Shown here: positions 1 through 10,088 of the stretch, in pieces
Numbering within the stretch: the first letter of the stretch is position 1
How the letters are laid out: each line of letters starts with the position of its first letter
From: Triatoma infestans
Lineage: Eukaryota; Arthropoda; Insecta; Hemiptera; Reduviidae
NCBI GenBank assembly: GCA_011037195.1
Contig: JAAEAF010000249.1
Coordinates: forward strand, 1 to 64,000
Length of the DNA: 64,000 bases
Reading direction: 5' to 3'
Made by a program: the position numbers and the translations under genes
Notes under the pieces: generated by a model
Told to the model about the DNA's origin: nothing
The model's database searches: none
Seen by the model: only the letters and a program-made list of their open reading frames with translations

Positions 1-10
1 TTTTAAAATT

Positions 11-25
11 CCCCCCCCCCCCCCC
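11..25. repeat. poly-C run
   Basis: A homopolymer of cytosines near the left edge of the window. Similar C or G runs recur at 18149, 22150, 43389, 49672 and 51043, usually inside H-element units whose consensus carries a G-rich stretch. Confidence 0.9.
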
Positions 26-59
26 ATATAATATTGATACCCAGTAAGAAGGATTGCTA

Positions 60-190
60 AAGTTCTAAATGTGAAGAAAGATCCGATTAACCGGAAGTGA
101 TACTTTCGAAGAATAGGTTTTTAACGATTTCCTTTATACTTAGTATTGCGCTAAGTATTGTGAGTGTTTCACATAAGTTTTTTATATATT
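60..190 (+). mobile_element. H-element, degenerate right end
   Basis: Contains an AACCGGAAGTG box at about 90 and ends with GTGAGTGTTTCACA followed by a T-rich run, the same order as the right end of the long H-elements (for example 23937-24072). Diverged and without a left end. Confidence 0.5.
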
Positions 191-299
191 TAAAAAAGTA
201 AATGTTTTTTATAACAAAAAGAAGAAACTGGATTCAAAGAACACATTCGGAGTATGAAATAAAAAAATGTTTTTTCATTTATTTTAAGAATATTACAGT

Positions 300-960
300 T
301 GGGTTGCTACCAGCTTATAAGGAAGAAAACAACTTTGGAACATAATGAACAGAGATTGTGAGAGTAAATGGGAATGCTGAGATATTCTTGGCGGTATAGG
401 ATACAGTCTGGAAGAGATGTTTTAACATTCAAATAGATTTGAGAAATGTTACAAGAGAAAAGTTTTGTAGTTGAGAAATCCAATGTCTTGTTTTCTTGTC
501 TTGTTTTTCTTCTAAAATGTTGTTTACTTGAAGTTGTTTTGCTTTCGTTATGCGATGATGACAGCAAAGAATGGAATATGTACAAAGAGGATTAGTCGTA
601 CAACTCGGGATGGGGGGAAATAAGTGTTCAATGTCAAGCAAATTAAAGAAGTAATGGAAAGGAAGTCCCTCTTGAATTATCCCCCTCCATAATATCACAT
701 TTTCCTGTTTACACTTTTATTTACACTTTTTAACTTCTTCGTAGCACTAAAAAAAAAAAAAAAAAATTGAAAAAGTTCCAAATATTGGTAAACGTTAGAA
801 TAAATAAAATGTTATTCCCTAGCTAAATAGCTTAATTGTAAAATTAATGAGCTTATCATTTGAAGATAATTAATGAATTAGAAGAATATTGCGAGTATTG
901 AAAACTATTAAGACAAACTATTTGTAGTTATTTAAACTAAGTTAAATTGGTATCAAGGAT
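300..960. other. Unassigned AT-rich stretch
   Basis: AT-rich DNA. Two overlapping antisense open frames of about 90 codons (307-698) show no recognisable motif or composition bias. A poly-A run lies at about 749-766. I see no gene here. Confidence 0.6.
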
Positions 961-964
961 AAAC

Positions 965-1318
965 ATGAATTTTCCTGGGAAAATATTTAAAATAATAGTT
1001 GTAGTTCTTAGTAAGTGTAGTTCATATACCAAGTTTAAAGAAAATCGTTGGAACCATGAAAAATCCATTTAGTAAAGTGTTGCTTCCGGTTAAGCAATTT
1101 TGACAGCAAACTTACTTTCGGATCTCAGGGTGAACGGGAATGTTAAGTTTAAACTTTTTGCTAATTTTTGTTAGTTTGAGCTATGATATTGACATACACG
1201 TACACATCCAAACATACATAATCCATTTCCTTAAAAAAAAAACACTTTTTTCTGACTCAGAGGACCAAAAAATCGTGTATTTCCGGTGAAAACTCGATAT
1301 CGAAAATTTTGACACGAT
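965..1318 (-). mobile_element. H-element fragment, left end
   Basis: On the minus strand this reads as the left part of an H-element: CGTGTCAAAATTTTCGATAT near 1310, the ACCGGAAATAC box, the CTGAG segment, a short CA/GT-type stretch near 1195, then the first internal unit with TTCCGGTTAAG at 1084. The terminal inverted repeat is missing; LINE sequence begins just beyond it. Confidence 0.75.
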
Positions 1319-1344
1319 ATATATTCAATATATCAATATAAGAA

Positions 1345-2523
1345 GAACAAAATCCGCCCCAAAAATGACGGAAATGTTACGGAGATAACCCGTGAAACAC
1401 TGGAAAGCCCACACTTTGACGCAGGAGAGATTGAAGACTCAAAGAACCATGTTGGCTGAAGTCAGAGATTTGGCCTTAAAGTACAACATCCTCTGTGATA
1501 GGCTTCAGGACTTTCCTTTAGTGGCCCATAGAATGCTGCCGCTTCGGGTTCCAAATTGTTCATTGCCCATCGGTTTGCAAACAAGTAAAACTGTAGCGTT
1601 AGACGTTGAACTGAAGACTTTAGCGTTGGCTACTACTACAGAGAAATATCCCGAAGAAAAATGGTTAATGATATACTGATGGATCTGCAGAATCACGGCA
1701 AAAAGTAGCTGGGTCTGGTGTTTACTCCAGTGAGTTTCAGGGATCTTACCCTGCAGGAGCCAATGCAAGCAACTATGACGCTGAGGTGCTTGCTGTTGCA
1801 AAAGCAACTGAGCACCTAAAGAAATATCAAGGTAGAAGACATGCGGTCATCCTAGTTGATTCTCAATCTACTATCGTCGCCCTAATAAATCTCGGCCACA
1901 GTGATACTTCGCTTGAAGAAAATACAAAACAAGACATCGGGGAGCTGCTGGGTCAAGGGTGGGTGATAACCTACCAGTGGGTTCCTAGCCACTGTGGAAT
2001 CGAAGGCAACGAAAAGGCGGATCAGTTGGCAAAAGAAGGTTGCCTAATGGACCAGCCTGTGGGACTTGTGCCGTAGAGGAATATATGCTCCCTGGTAAAC
2101 AGCACCATGAATGAGATGCTAAGGGATCTACACAAACATCAGGCAGAAGGAAAAGCTTGGGCTACCCTGCTCGATCGACCGATCCCTAGCCACTTACCTC
2201 GACGAGTGTTCACTGCCAATTTTAGATTGACGACTCGCCATGACTACCTACGCGAGCACTTGCACATAGGATTGGCGTGGTACGAAATGCCGGATGCCCG
2301 CTTTGCAACGATGGCACACTGAACGGTGAGCACCTCGCTGTGTGCCAAGCTCTGTACCAGCAGCGTGAAGATGCTGCCGAACAAGACCCCTCTATTACGC
2401 TAGGGCTCTCTTGCATTGGGTTGCCCGCGACAGAATGGCTAAATTGCCAACAGTTGGCGTTAGATAAAAAAAATGCTAACTGCGAAAAAGGTTATAATGA
2501 AGTGGTACTTAGAGTTTGAGGGA
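1345..2523 (+). pseudogene. Non-LTR retrotransposon relic: RNase H and C-terminal zinc knuckle
   Basis: C-terminal part of a LINE polyprotein of Jockey/I/R1 type. An open frame from 1392 meets a one-base frameshift at about 1675, after which an RNase H domain reads on: TDGS (first catalytic Asp), DAEVLAV (Glu), VDSQS (Asp) and QWVPSHCGIEGNEKAD (final Asp), so all four catalytic acids remain. A nonsense codon at 2074-2076 interrupts the same frame, which then continues to about 2270. A further frameshift precedes CPLCNDGTLNGEHLAVC, a CCHC knuckle typical of such C-termini. RNase H degrades RNA in the RNA-DNA hybrid during target-primed reverse transcription. The reverse transcriptase itself is absent, so the copy is 5'-truncated and dead. 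Clade below this level is uncertain. Confidence 0.85.
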
Positions 2524-2569
2524 GTTGTAACCATCTGTGATTTTATCCCTCCATAGTATGCTCCATTTA

Positions 2570-3070
2570 TTTGCAATCAATTCGTGTAGAGAGATGACTT
2601 AAAACTATATGTTTATATCACAAACGACACTGGTTGATTGTATGAGGGGAGGTTATATGGTTACAGAGGTATGTGTAAACGCTTGTATTACAGAGGTATG
2701 TGTAAACGCTTGTATTACAGAGGTATGTGTAAACGCTTGTATTACAGAGGTATGTGTAAACGCTTGTATTACAGAAGAAAAAAAATTGAGCACAAATTAT
2801 GGTTAGAATTTAACTATTATTAATTAACATACTAAGTATATTGAAAGGCAATTTAAAGTTAATGAAAAAGAGTTATGTAGTGTAAGTTACAATACCTTGT
2901 CATGATATTTTAATGCCGGAGGGGCGAGAGGTAATTGGAAGAGTAATTTATATAAATAAAAGTTTAATGAAAAGGAATATATATATATATTAGCGCAGAT
3001 AAGATAATAAATAAACATTGAAAAGCATACAAGATTATAAATATATTAAACAATTCAACATATTCAACAA
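2570..3070 (+). repeat. Dispersed repeat shared with 53518-53900
   Basis: Starts with TTCGTGTAGAGA, then ACTGGTTGATTGTATG, then a block containing CTTGTCATG and a tail of AATAAATA repeats. The same blocks in the same order occur at 53518-53900. It may be the 3' untranslated part of a LINE, since here it lies just downstream of a LINE coding relic. Confidence 0.65.
2663..2774 (+). repeat. 27-bp minisatellite, four copies
   Basis: Four near-perfect tandem copies of a 27-bp unit (ACAGAGGTATGTG...TTGTATT) at 2663, 2690, 2717 and 2744, then a partial fifth. The period is a multiple of three, so all frames read as 9-residue repeats, but there is no reason to think it is coding. The 53.5-kb homologue has only a single diverged unit here, so the array expanded after dispersal. 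Confidence 0.95.
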
Positions 3071-3420
3071 TTTATTTATTTTATTTTAATAATACTGGAG
3101 ATGTTCAATGTTGCTGGCACCAGCTTTCCAAAAGCTTGGAAAAATATATTTTTTTTTTTTTTAAAAAAGAGGAAAAGTGTTAATAATTTCAATGTTAAGA
3201 GACGAGTCAGAAGTAATCTAGATATGGTTCACTGCCCCGCCCTGTTAAGGTAGAAATGGCTGGAGAAATCTGTTGAAAGAAATTTTTCTTCCAAAATGAA
3301 AAAGCTGTGACAGTAATGCTAAAGTCTAAATGAAAAATATAATAAAAATAAATAAAATCATCAGGTGTATGTCTTTAAATTGTATATCGCTGTTTTTTTT
3401 TTTTTTGTTTTTGTTTTTTT
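3071..3420. other. Unassigned AT-rich stretch
   Basis: AT-rich with poly-T/poly-A runs near 3151 and 3393. No open frame or repeat relationship that I can support. Confidence 0.5.
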
Positions 3421-3424
3421 AAGT

Positions 3425-3765
3425 AACTTAGTAAGAGGAAGTAATACGATCGTGTCAAATTTTCGAAATTGAGTATTCACCGGAAATACATGTTTTTTGA
3501 GGTCCCCTGAGTGCAGAAACAATGGTCTGTTCTCAAACTGCTGTTCCGTTTAGGTACTACTATCACATCTTACACGAATGATTCGAGCAAAATTCATCAA
3601 CCGGAAGTGCGGGCTTTACTAAATGTATTTATTTTTTTCAATTTTTAATTCTCCCATTGATATAAAACTAAAGACAAACATTGAATAAGAATTATAAGTT
3701 TGAGAAAAATTTGTCAATTACAATTTTGTTAACTGCATGTGTGAGTGTTTCACAGCAGATTTTTT
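3425..3765 (+). mobile_element. H-element, short copy
   Basis: Left end AGTAAGAGGAAGTAATACG, CGTGTCAAATTTTCG, ACCGGAAATACA and GAGGTCCCCTGAG, then one CCGGAAGTG box at 3601. The right end is the GTGTGAGTGTTTCACA hairpin followed by a T run. The internal repeat units are deleted. Confidence 0.8.
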
Positions 3766-4269
3766 TTTTTTTAATTTTTTAAATTTGTTTTCACAGTAAA
3801 AACAAATTGCAAAAAAACAATAATCTGTGGTGAATAAATTCACAGACGTTCATTTACTGCAAATCTCACAGACCTAATAAACAATTTTTACTTCTAACTG
3901 GTATTTTTCAACTAATTCCTTAATAGAATATTATTAGTAGAACCATTATATAATCCTGAAATGTTAGTTTAGAGATAGGGCTAATTGGCTTACAAGGAAT
4001 AGCCTCTACTGGTGATGTGTTACGGGGCAGAGGTACTTCAAATTATTCCTCTAGTGTCCAGTAGGCTTCCCTGTACATTGTATCTCCTATTGTAGGAAGA
4101 AGAAAGACTAGCAGAAGAATTGCTGCTATGGTTATAGAATACAGCATCCTTAGATAACATCTTCACCCATTAAGAGTATTGTGGGTGGATCCAGTTTGTA
4201 GAATCTGTATAAGGTAGGTTGAAACATCGCGTTTTCACCCTTCCCCGTGAATGTGTTTACTTTACTTGT
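3766..4269. other. Unassigned stretch
   Basis: No supported gene. 3960-4265 is less AT-rich than its surroundings and has no match to the other repeats in the window. Confidence 0.5.
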
Positions 4270-4450
4270 AGTGGAATCTTAAGATATCATCAGAGACATT
4301 TTCCGTGGTAGCCTGCTTCATTTTGTGGTCATCGACCGGTTTCGGGCTTTCGCCCATCTTCAGGATGCGCTTGTCAGACAGTGTGATAACACAGACTTAC
4401 ACAGAGCAAATTCAGTTTCTACACTCCTTTACTAATTTACACTCCTTTAA
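4270..4450 (-). mobile_element. Hammerhead-bearing repeat, family A
   Basis: Minus-strand copy of a ~165-bp repeat also found at 14.7-15.0, 16.0, 18.4 and 41.4-41.9 kb. Order on its own strand: GCTCTGTG, a TTATCACACTG block, the hammerhead-like core, GATGACCACAAAA, then a segment ending near the CTCTGATG block. Flank and length conservation show a transposed unit rather than chance. Confidence 0.8.
4330..4367 (-). ncRNA. Hammerhead ribozyme-like motif, family A, best copy
   Basis: On the minus strand: CATC (stem I, 5' arm), CTGAAGA (core; the seventh core position tolerates any base), one unpaired T, GGGC-GAAA-GCCC (four-pair stem II with a GNRA loop), GAAA (core), CCGG with flanking A and T forming the palindrome ACCGGT (stem III), C (cleavage residue 17), then GATG pairing with CATC. 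Such a stem III cannot close in one molecule and would need a dimer, as described for minimal Penelope-element and retrozyme hammerheads. The extra T before stem II departs from the canonical core. Activity is not shown. Confidence 0.65.
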
Positions 4451-5377
4451 GGTTTATACACGAATCTTAAGATACGTACGAGACGTGAACACTAGCACCT
4501 TGCATCAATTCTGGCGTTTGGCCCTGCCTTGTCGCCAATTCGTTTAGCCGTCTTTGGGGAAAGATATCTTTCTTTGGGAAGATTTGTGAATTTGCTGAAT
4601 GGAATGGATTGGCCCCAACTGATACGTTACGCAACTGAATCTTGGAAGTTTCGAGGAAAATTTCTAAATTAACTTGTAGCCTAAGTTGCTTCTGTTTGAG
4701 AGAAACTCTTGTTTTAATGTTAGTATTAATGATACTCTAATGTCAATAAGTTTAGTATTAATAATGAATAAATGAGGGATAATTTATTTTATTTTATTGT
4801 TTATTTTTTATTTATTTATTTTTTTGAGATTGTATGGTATGTATTTTTATTAAATTTCTTGAGGGTTTATTTTCCTCTGAGTATATACTTATACTTTTTT
4901 TTCATTTATATGTTTCAAACTCGGCAGACCGTAAGAACCATGCCGATTTAAGTTTTTGGTTAAATTATAAAAAAGTGTATTCTTGTAATGCTTTCTGTTA
5001 AATAAACTTTAATTACTACTACAATTTTGGCGTTTGATGTTAGATGAAACTGGTTTGAGGGAGTTTTTACAATGGTCTCTGTGGAACCCAAATGCATTAA
5101 CCCCATTGAAATCTGGCCCCAAACGTATCTGGAATTATAATTAGGCTAAGAATACACATAATTGCACAGCTTACCCAGAATTTCCATATTAATTTTCTTA
5201 GAAAAATGCTACAAATGAAAGTGTCAGATTTGTATAATTTGACACGACAATTTGACTTGGAGTAAGAAAAAGTAAAAATTAGTTAAAAGAATTCTAAACT
5301 ATATTTGTTTTTGCAAAATAATTAGCATTAAATAAATGAACCAATTGCAGAGAAGGTATGAAAGAAGATATTTTTGT
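4451..5377. other. Unassigned stretch with a short open frame tail
   Basis: A 42-codon frame from about 4503 to 4628 reads RLWGKISFFGKICEFAEW and stops. It could be the very end of a LINE ORF but I do not recognise it. The rest is AT-rich, with an AATAAA at about 5000. Confidence 0.4.
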
Positions 5378-5428
5378 TTGGCCAATCAGAAAGCTAGGAT
5401 TTTGTTACAATCACACACCTTCAGTAAA

Positions 5429-5865
5429 TTGTAGAATGTTGTAGGGGATTATTGTACTGCGACCTGAAAGATCTATTGTGCTCCTCCCCCACCCCGGAGC
5501 CTTCTCAATATACTGTCAGCCTTCGAGGAGTTTTGTATAGCTGCAGACAAACACTGTCCATCATCGGACAGTGAGTTGTAGAGGCTCCTAGGAAGAGACA
5601 ATCTAAGGGCATCACAGCTGGACTCGAACCAGGGACCTCCGCGTGGAGTCCAGTGCGCTAACCACTGAGCTAATCCCTTCCTTTTCCCTTGGCTTAGGCC
5701 AATTAACTAGGAACGGAGACCCTAGTTTATGTACTGTGTTTGTCCTTGTCTGTATAGAGTGTATTAGTTTAAATGTGTTGAGTACTGTTACGACGAAGAG
5801 CGTTGTAATCCATGGGGCCGCTTCTCCCCAAGTAATTGCATGCAACAGTTACTCCTTGCGGGCCC
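5429..5865 (-). mobile_element. Composite tRNA-derived SINE with 13-bp target-site duplication
   Basis: Flanked by direct repeats CACCTTCAGTAAA at 5416-5428 and 5866-5878. On the minus strand a ~175-bp head (starting GGGGCCCGCAAGG) is followed by a tRNA-like part with an A box (TAGCTCAGTGGTTAGCGC, 5656-5673) and a B box (GGTTCGAGTC, 5621-5630), then a body with CTCACTGTCC and a tail ending near TAATCCCCTACAAC. Same family as 13636-14110. RNA polymerase III promoters of this kind drive SINE transcription; mobilisation needs LINE proteins. Confidence 0.85.
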
Positions 5866-5984
5866 CACCTTCAGTAAACTACGTGTTTGGGGGAGGGCCA
5901 TCAGGAAGCTAGGATATTTTACACTGATCACGCGTCTAAAGTGAAAATGTCTGATAATTTATCAATTAATATGTGTGATTTAGA

Positions 5985-6018
5985 ATGAGAGAAAGACGTG
6001 TGATTCATATCAGTTTTT
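5985..6018 (+). mobile_element. H-element right-end relic
   Basis: GAGAGAAAGACGTGTGATTC followed by a T run matches the H right end in position and order, but the hairpin is eroded. Confidence 0.4.
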
Positions 6019-6284
6019 TTAATTGAATTAATTAATTAAAAAAACAGATAAGCAGATATGAAAATTACTAGGAAATTTATATTATCCAGTTTCATTGATC
6101 TATTTAATAACAATCTATTGTTTGTTACCTAAAATAGCACATATTTACCAATTATAATTGTTCATCAACGGCTTAAATACTCACATTTACAATTACGGTG
6201 GGAATAGTATTTGGTTATTAGAGATATATTTATTGTGGATCAAGGTCATTATGGTGTCGCCATAGCACGGTAGAATAAGCAACA

Positions 6285-6430
6285 ATAAACCTCCATATGG
6301 ATCATACAATCATACACTCTCTAGCACACTGGCCAGTCCACTAACCAGACCGACTCAACATCCCAGAACAATGTCATTCGTCCTGAACAGCGATATATAT
6401 ATAAACCTACGATCGCTCCAATGAATTCAC
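6285..6430 (+). repeat. Repeat R, copy 1
   Basis: Shares long blocks with 7600-7745: CCTCCATATGGATCATACAA, ACCAGACC, CCCAGAACAAT, TTCGTCCTGAACAG and an ATATATATAAACCTA TATA-like run. Roughly 85% alike by eye. It could be an LTR edge or promoter of an element I cannot classify. Confidence 0.7.
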
Positions 6431-7088
6431 CCAGCTATTATGTGGTTATAGTAGCCCCATTTATTGGAAAGGATAAAAGGATTGGGAACCCGGTTGTTAG
6501 ATTCAATTCTATCCAGAGATCTGTTGGTACACTCAAAGCATAAGGGCAAAGGGAGTGTCTTAACAAATATAGTATACCATTGTGAATGGAATCCCTTTAT
6601 GAGATTGTTCTCTTATCTGTGGGAACTCTACTCCTTTCTCCTCTTTTGTTTTCCAGACAATTATAATAGCTTCAATTACTAAATAGTTTTACTAATTAAC
6701 AGCTGTTGTCATTTCGATTATGGCGAATGATTATTTCCCTTTGTTTATTGAAGAATGATAAACAACTGGAGTTGATGGTTTTTTTTTTTAATAAATCGTT
6801 GCAATCATGAATCCCTTAAAGAGGGAACGTTGACAGACTCGAACTATGGGGCTGGGATTTGGGCATGAGAAGACCTGGGCGTACAGGGTCGCCGGCTAAA
6901 TAAGTCGACCAGAAAAAAATACTTTTTTTTTTAGGACATATGTACATATGTAGAGAGTATGGCTAAATTGTCAAATCTATTGCAACTCCATTAAGTGTCG
7001 TATTTGTACAATGACATTGCAGTTCTCTTTAAAGTGAGACCATTGTGTTGATTGTCAATTGTCATGGTAAACGTATGTAAATGATATA
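6431..7088. other. Unassigned stretch
   Basis: Contains an open frame of 72 codons (6464-6682) without recognisable domains. The remaining DNA shows no family relationship inside the window. Confidence 0.4.
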
Positions 7089-7089
7089 A

Positions 7090-7430
7090 CAATATAACGG
7101 ATTTGTGAAGGAGAGAAAATGGGTTGTGTAGATAATTTTTTTTTTTTTAATATATATTTATTTATTTGCATCTGTATAATATATACAGTACATATAAATA
7201 AAGTAAAAGTATGGGTGAATACTGTATAATCGAAAAGTAGCACAAACTGCCTGGACTTTACATTAAAATATATAAAATGGTAGTGAAATGTAAAGAGAAA
7301 GGTTGATGACGCGTTGTGACTGCTGTAAGAACTCTGCTGCAAGACTGTCGGTAGACTCCCCCTTATGGCTGACACAGCTGTATTTAAATAGTTCCTCCCA
7401 CTCTAGTCTGGCCTAAAGTAGTGAGTGAGA

Positions 7431-7467
<37 letters not shown>

Positions 7468-7490
7468 GGCAAACACTACTACTTAATGCA
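7090..7490 (-). mobile_element. Solo LTR, diverged, with AT-rich internal expansion
   Basis: On the minus strand: GA microsatellite, GACTAGAGTGGGAGGAAC, a TATTTAAATA box, CAGTCACAACGCGTC and GTAAAGTCCAGGCAG, the same order as the LTRs at 49160-49472 and 61679-62004. The far end is disturbed by AT-rich sequence at 7135-7200, and I could not read a clean target-site duplication. Confidence 0.6.
7431..7462. repeat. (CT)n microsatellite
   Basis: Pure CT run inside the U3-like part of the LTR. LTRs at 30.0, 37.9 and 49.4 kb carry GA/CT tracts at the same place. Confidence 0.95.
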
Positions 7491-7599
7491 GGCCTAGGTG
7501 TATTGTGTGATGAAATGTCCATGTGTGTGTTGATAGACAGGGTTATCCACAAGAATGTCAGAGGATTCTTGAAGAAGTGGCTAGTCCAGCTCACAAACA

Positions 7600-7745
7600 A
7601 AATAAGCCTCCATATGGATCATACAATCATATACTGTCTAGCACCTTAGCCAGTCCTCTAACCAGACCAACTCAAGATCCCAGAACAATTTTATTCGTCC
7701 TGAACAGTGATATAATATATATATAAACCTAGCATCGGTTATATG
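7600..7745 (+). repeat. Repeat R, copy 2
   Basis: Homologous to 6285-6430 with the same TATA-like run (ATATATATAAACCTA). The two copies lie 1.3 kb apart in direct orientation. Confidence 0.7.
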
Positions 7746-8010
7746 TGGACAGAATTGCAGAGATAAATGTGAGGGTGGAGTGAACAGTGCAGAGGAGTTA
7801 AATACATTTCCTCGTGTATTATGCGTAGGATGGGACCGGGAACTACCTTCAATTGACTGGAAGAATCACTGGGAAAGTTAGAAGCTGATAAGTGGTAAGT
7901 AGGATATGTTTGAGGTTCCCATAGAAGATTTTCGTGCCAAACCATCGTTGGCCAACGAAATAACTTCTTATTATCTAAATATCTTGTTTGAACTTCCGGA
8001 GGTCATTGCT
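7746..8010. other. Unassigned stretch
   Basis: An antisense open frame of 68 codons spans most of it without a recognisable motif. Confidence 0.4.
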
Positions 8011-8014
8011 TTTT

Positions 8015-8668
8015 ACTTTCTCTTACTCCTAGTAAGAGAAAGTATTATAATCGTGCCAAATTTTCGATATCTAGTTTAGACCGGAAATATCCGTTTTGAG
8101 GTTCCCTGAATCCAAAAAAGTGGTTTTTAGAAATGGTGTGTGTGTGTGTGTAGCTCAAAAACGAAAAACCGTAAAAAGTTCAAACATGATATTCCGTTTG
8201 GATATCACCATGGCATCCGGCAGTAGGTTATCTGTCAAAATTTATCAACCGGAAGTACTACTTTACTAAATAATTTTACAATTTTTCGCGATTTTCTCAA
8301 AAATGATTCCGATGATTTTCTTAAAACATCATATATAAACTACACATACAAAGAGCTACAACTTTTAGTTAAAACATTGCTCTGGGAAAATTCATTTAAG
8401 GGCACTTTTAGGGGAGAGGTGGGGTTATGTTTTTCTCTAAAGTGCTATCATAGTTGATTATACAATTCTATCATCCAAACAAAATTAATTAGAAATAAAT
8501 AGCCAAAATTCCGAGTTTCAAGAGAATTAGTAATCAGAAAGTGCGCTTTTACTGAATAGTTTTTTTCCAGTTTTCGATGAATTTCATTAAATTTGGTACC
8601 CTAACTATAGAAATTGTCAATTATAATTTTGAGAATTGTGTGAGTCACAGTTCACACCAAATTTTTTA
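8015..8668 (+). mobile_element. H-element copy with one long internal unit
   Basis: Starts ACTTTCTCTTACTCC, immediately followed by AGTAAGAGAAAGT, which is a local palindrome, then the CGTGCCAAATTTTCG segment, a short GT run (8138-8152) and AACCGGAAGTAC at 8248. The second unit is shortened. The right end (TGTGTGAGTCACAG) is an altered hairpin before a T run. Confidence 0.85.
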
Positions 8669-9380
8669 AGTTATATTGCTTATATCTTCACCAAATAATA
8701 TACTTAGCAGCCATTCTCAGCAGATTTCAAAAGATGTACTTTGAAACTTCAATTTCAAAAAACTTGATATCATCGCAATATTTCCCCCTAAGAGACGTAA
8801 CAGAGCAAGTAAAACTATTTAATATAAAACTAAAAGGTAAGTAAATCAGATTAAGCGAATCAATAAAAACAATCAATTCATGGAATAAACAAAATAATAA
8901 TTAATTAAAAATCATAATAAATAAGGGGGAAAAGTTTTCTCACACTTCAATAATTAGTAATTTATCGCTAAAAATTTTCTTACGCTAAAAAAAAAAAAAA
9001 AAAAAAAAAATATCGTGAAAGGGAGAATGAATAAAATAAAAAGAAATGACTTTGCAAAACTTTTCAATAGATAGCGCTAATGTTGCGCGCAAATTCATGC
9101 AAATCCCTGGAATATCAATAGCCAATTAATCTCTTTTTCCACTACCCGGCATTTTCAACGCAACAGGTTTTTAGAAAATGATTGTTCTCAGTTTATTAGC
9201 GGTTTATAAAGTTTATTTGGTACTTGACTGCTTTAATAATAAGATTGTATTTGTGGAATTGTAATTAAGTTGATAAATCAATTTTATTTTTATGAGGAAT
9301 TGTATTTTATTTTATTTTTTTTAATTAAAGAATCACGATAAAAATGTTTTCTTGGCAGGTTTTTAAATTTTTTTCTAATG
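8669..9380. other. Unassigned stretch with poly-A
   Basis: AT-rich, with a poly-A run at about 8987-9010. No gene seen. Confidence 0.5.
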
Positions 9381-9736
9381 ATGATGAAGACGGGGAGTTG
9401 TTGTGCCCTTAGCTCAACCCCCAGCCGATTAGAATTCCAGATAATATAGTTCCTCTAGATAGACTGCCTTCACCACGGTTAAGAGTCCCCTATGGGCCTT
9501 TTGTACAGCAGAATAAACAAGACAGGAAGGGTAAATTAACGGTCATGAGGAAAAGGGACAGCATAGGGTAATAAGGTTAATGGAAGTTTCCCTTTAATCG
9601 TCTTAAGACAAGCGTCATATATTAGGAACCAATGCTATACCTGAAGGTCATAGGGTCCAACATTTTCATAGGCAGCGTCAGTCTTTTCGCCGTAGAAACT
9701 TGACCAAGAAAATGAAAAATAAGCCAAATCCCATTA
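9381..9736. other. Less AT-rich segment, unassigned
   Basis: Contains CCCTTAGCTCAACCCCCAGC and several blocks of balanced composition. It may be the 3' part of another transposon, but it has no partner in this window and no open frame. Confidence 0.4.
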
Positions 9737-10088
9737 TTATTATTATTATTATTATTGCAACTGGGTGCCTATTGGCTTGGGACCTAAGCCTATATGGCTT
9801 TATCCTCCCCGTTTCCCTCCAATTCATCCCCCTAAATAATCTCCCCCGGTAGTCTACCGGTCAATCTGCAATACCCCCAGATTTCCTTCAACACCAACTC
9901 ACCCAGGCAATCCCGCGAGAGTGGTGCCCTTCCAAATACACGAAACCTAGTACCAGCGAAATGGGAACACTGACTTAAGTAGTGATACACCGTTTCCCTA
10001 ACTCCATCATCACAGTTCTGACATATGGTACTAGACGTCCTCCCTATATTAAAAATTAGGGTAACTAGATACCCAAAAGATAAGCTTA
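9737..10088 (-). pseudogene. 5'-truncated LINE tail with CCHC knuckle and (TAA)n end
   Basis: The minus strand from about 10085 down to the stop at 9832-9834 is open without a Met. It reads GYLVTLIFNIGRTSSTICQN, then a C-x2-C-H-C knuckle (ICQNCDDGVRETVYHYLSQC), FRVFGRAPLSRDCLGELVLK and GRLPGEII. This is the C-terminal knuckle region of an R1/I-like non-LTR ORF2. About 75 bp of 3' UTR follow, ending in an (AAT)n tract at 9737-9757, the kind of tail seen in I-clade elements. The reverse transcriptase and RNase H are missing. Confidence 0.8.

Noticed and set aside
2663..2774. CRISPR-like regular repeats
   Set aside because: Units are directly adjacent with no spacers, and the context is eukaryotic.
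2609..2823. Overlapping open frames with ACITEVCVN-type repeats, a possible repeat protein
   Set aside because: Created by a 27-bp minisatellite whose period is a multiple of three; no start context, homologue or continuation.
5600..5700. Functional tRNA genes at this and the other A/B-box sites
   Set aside because: Acceptor stems do not pair, the sequences continue into a conserved SINE body and tail, and the copies recur with target-site duplications.
7403..7649. Open frames with LSLSLS and RERERE tracts
   Set aside because: Translation of a CT microsatellite within an LTR.
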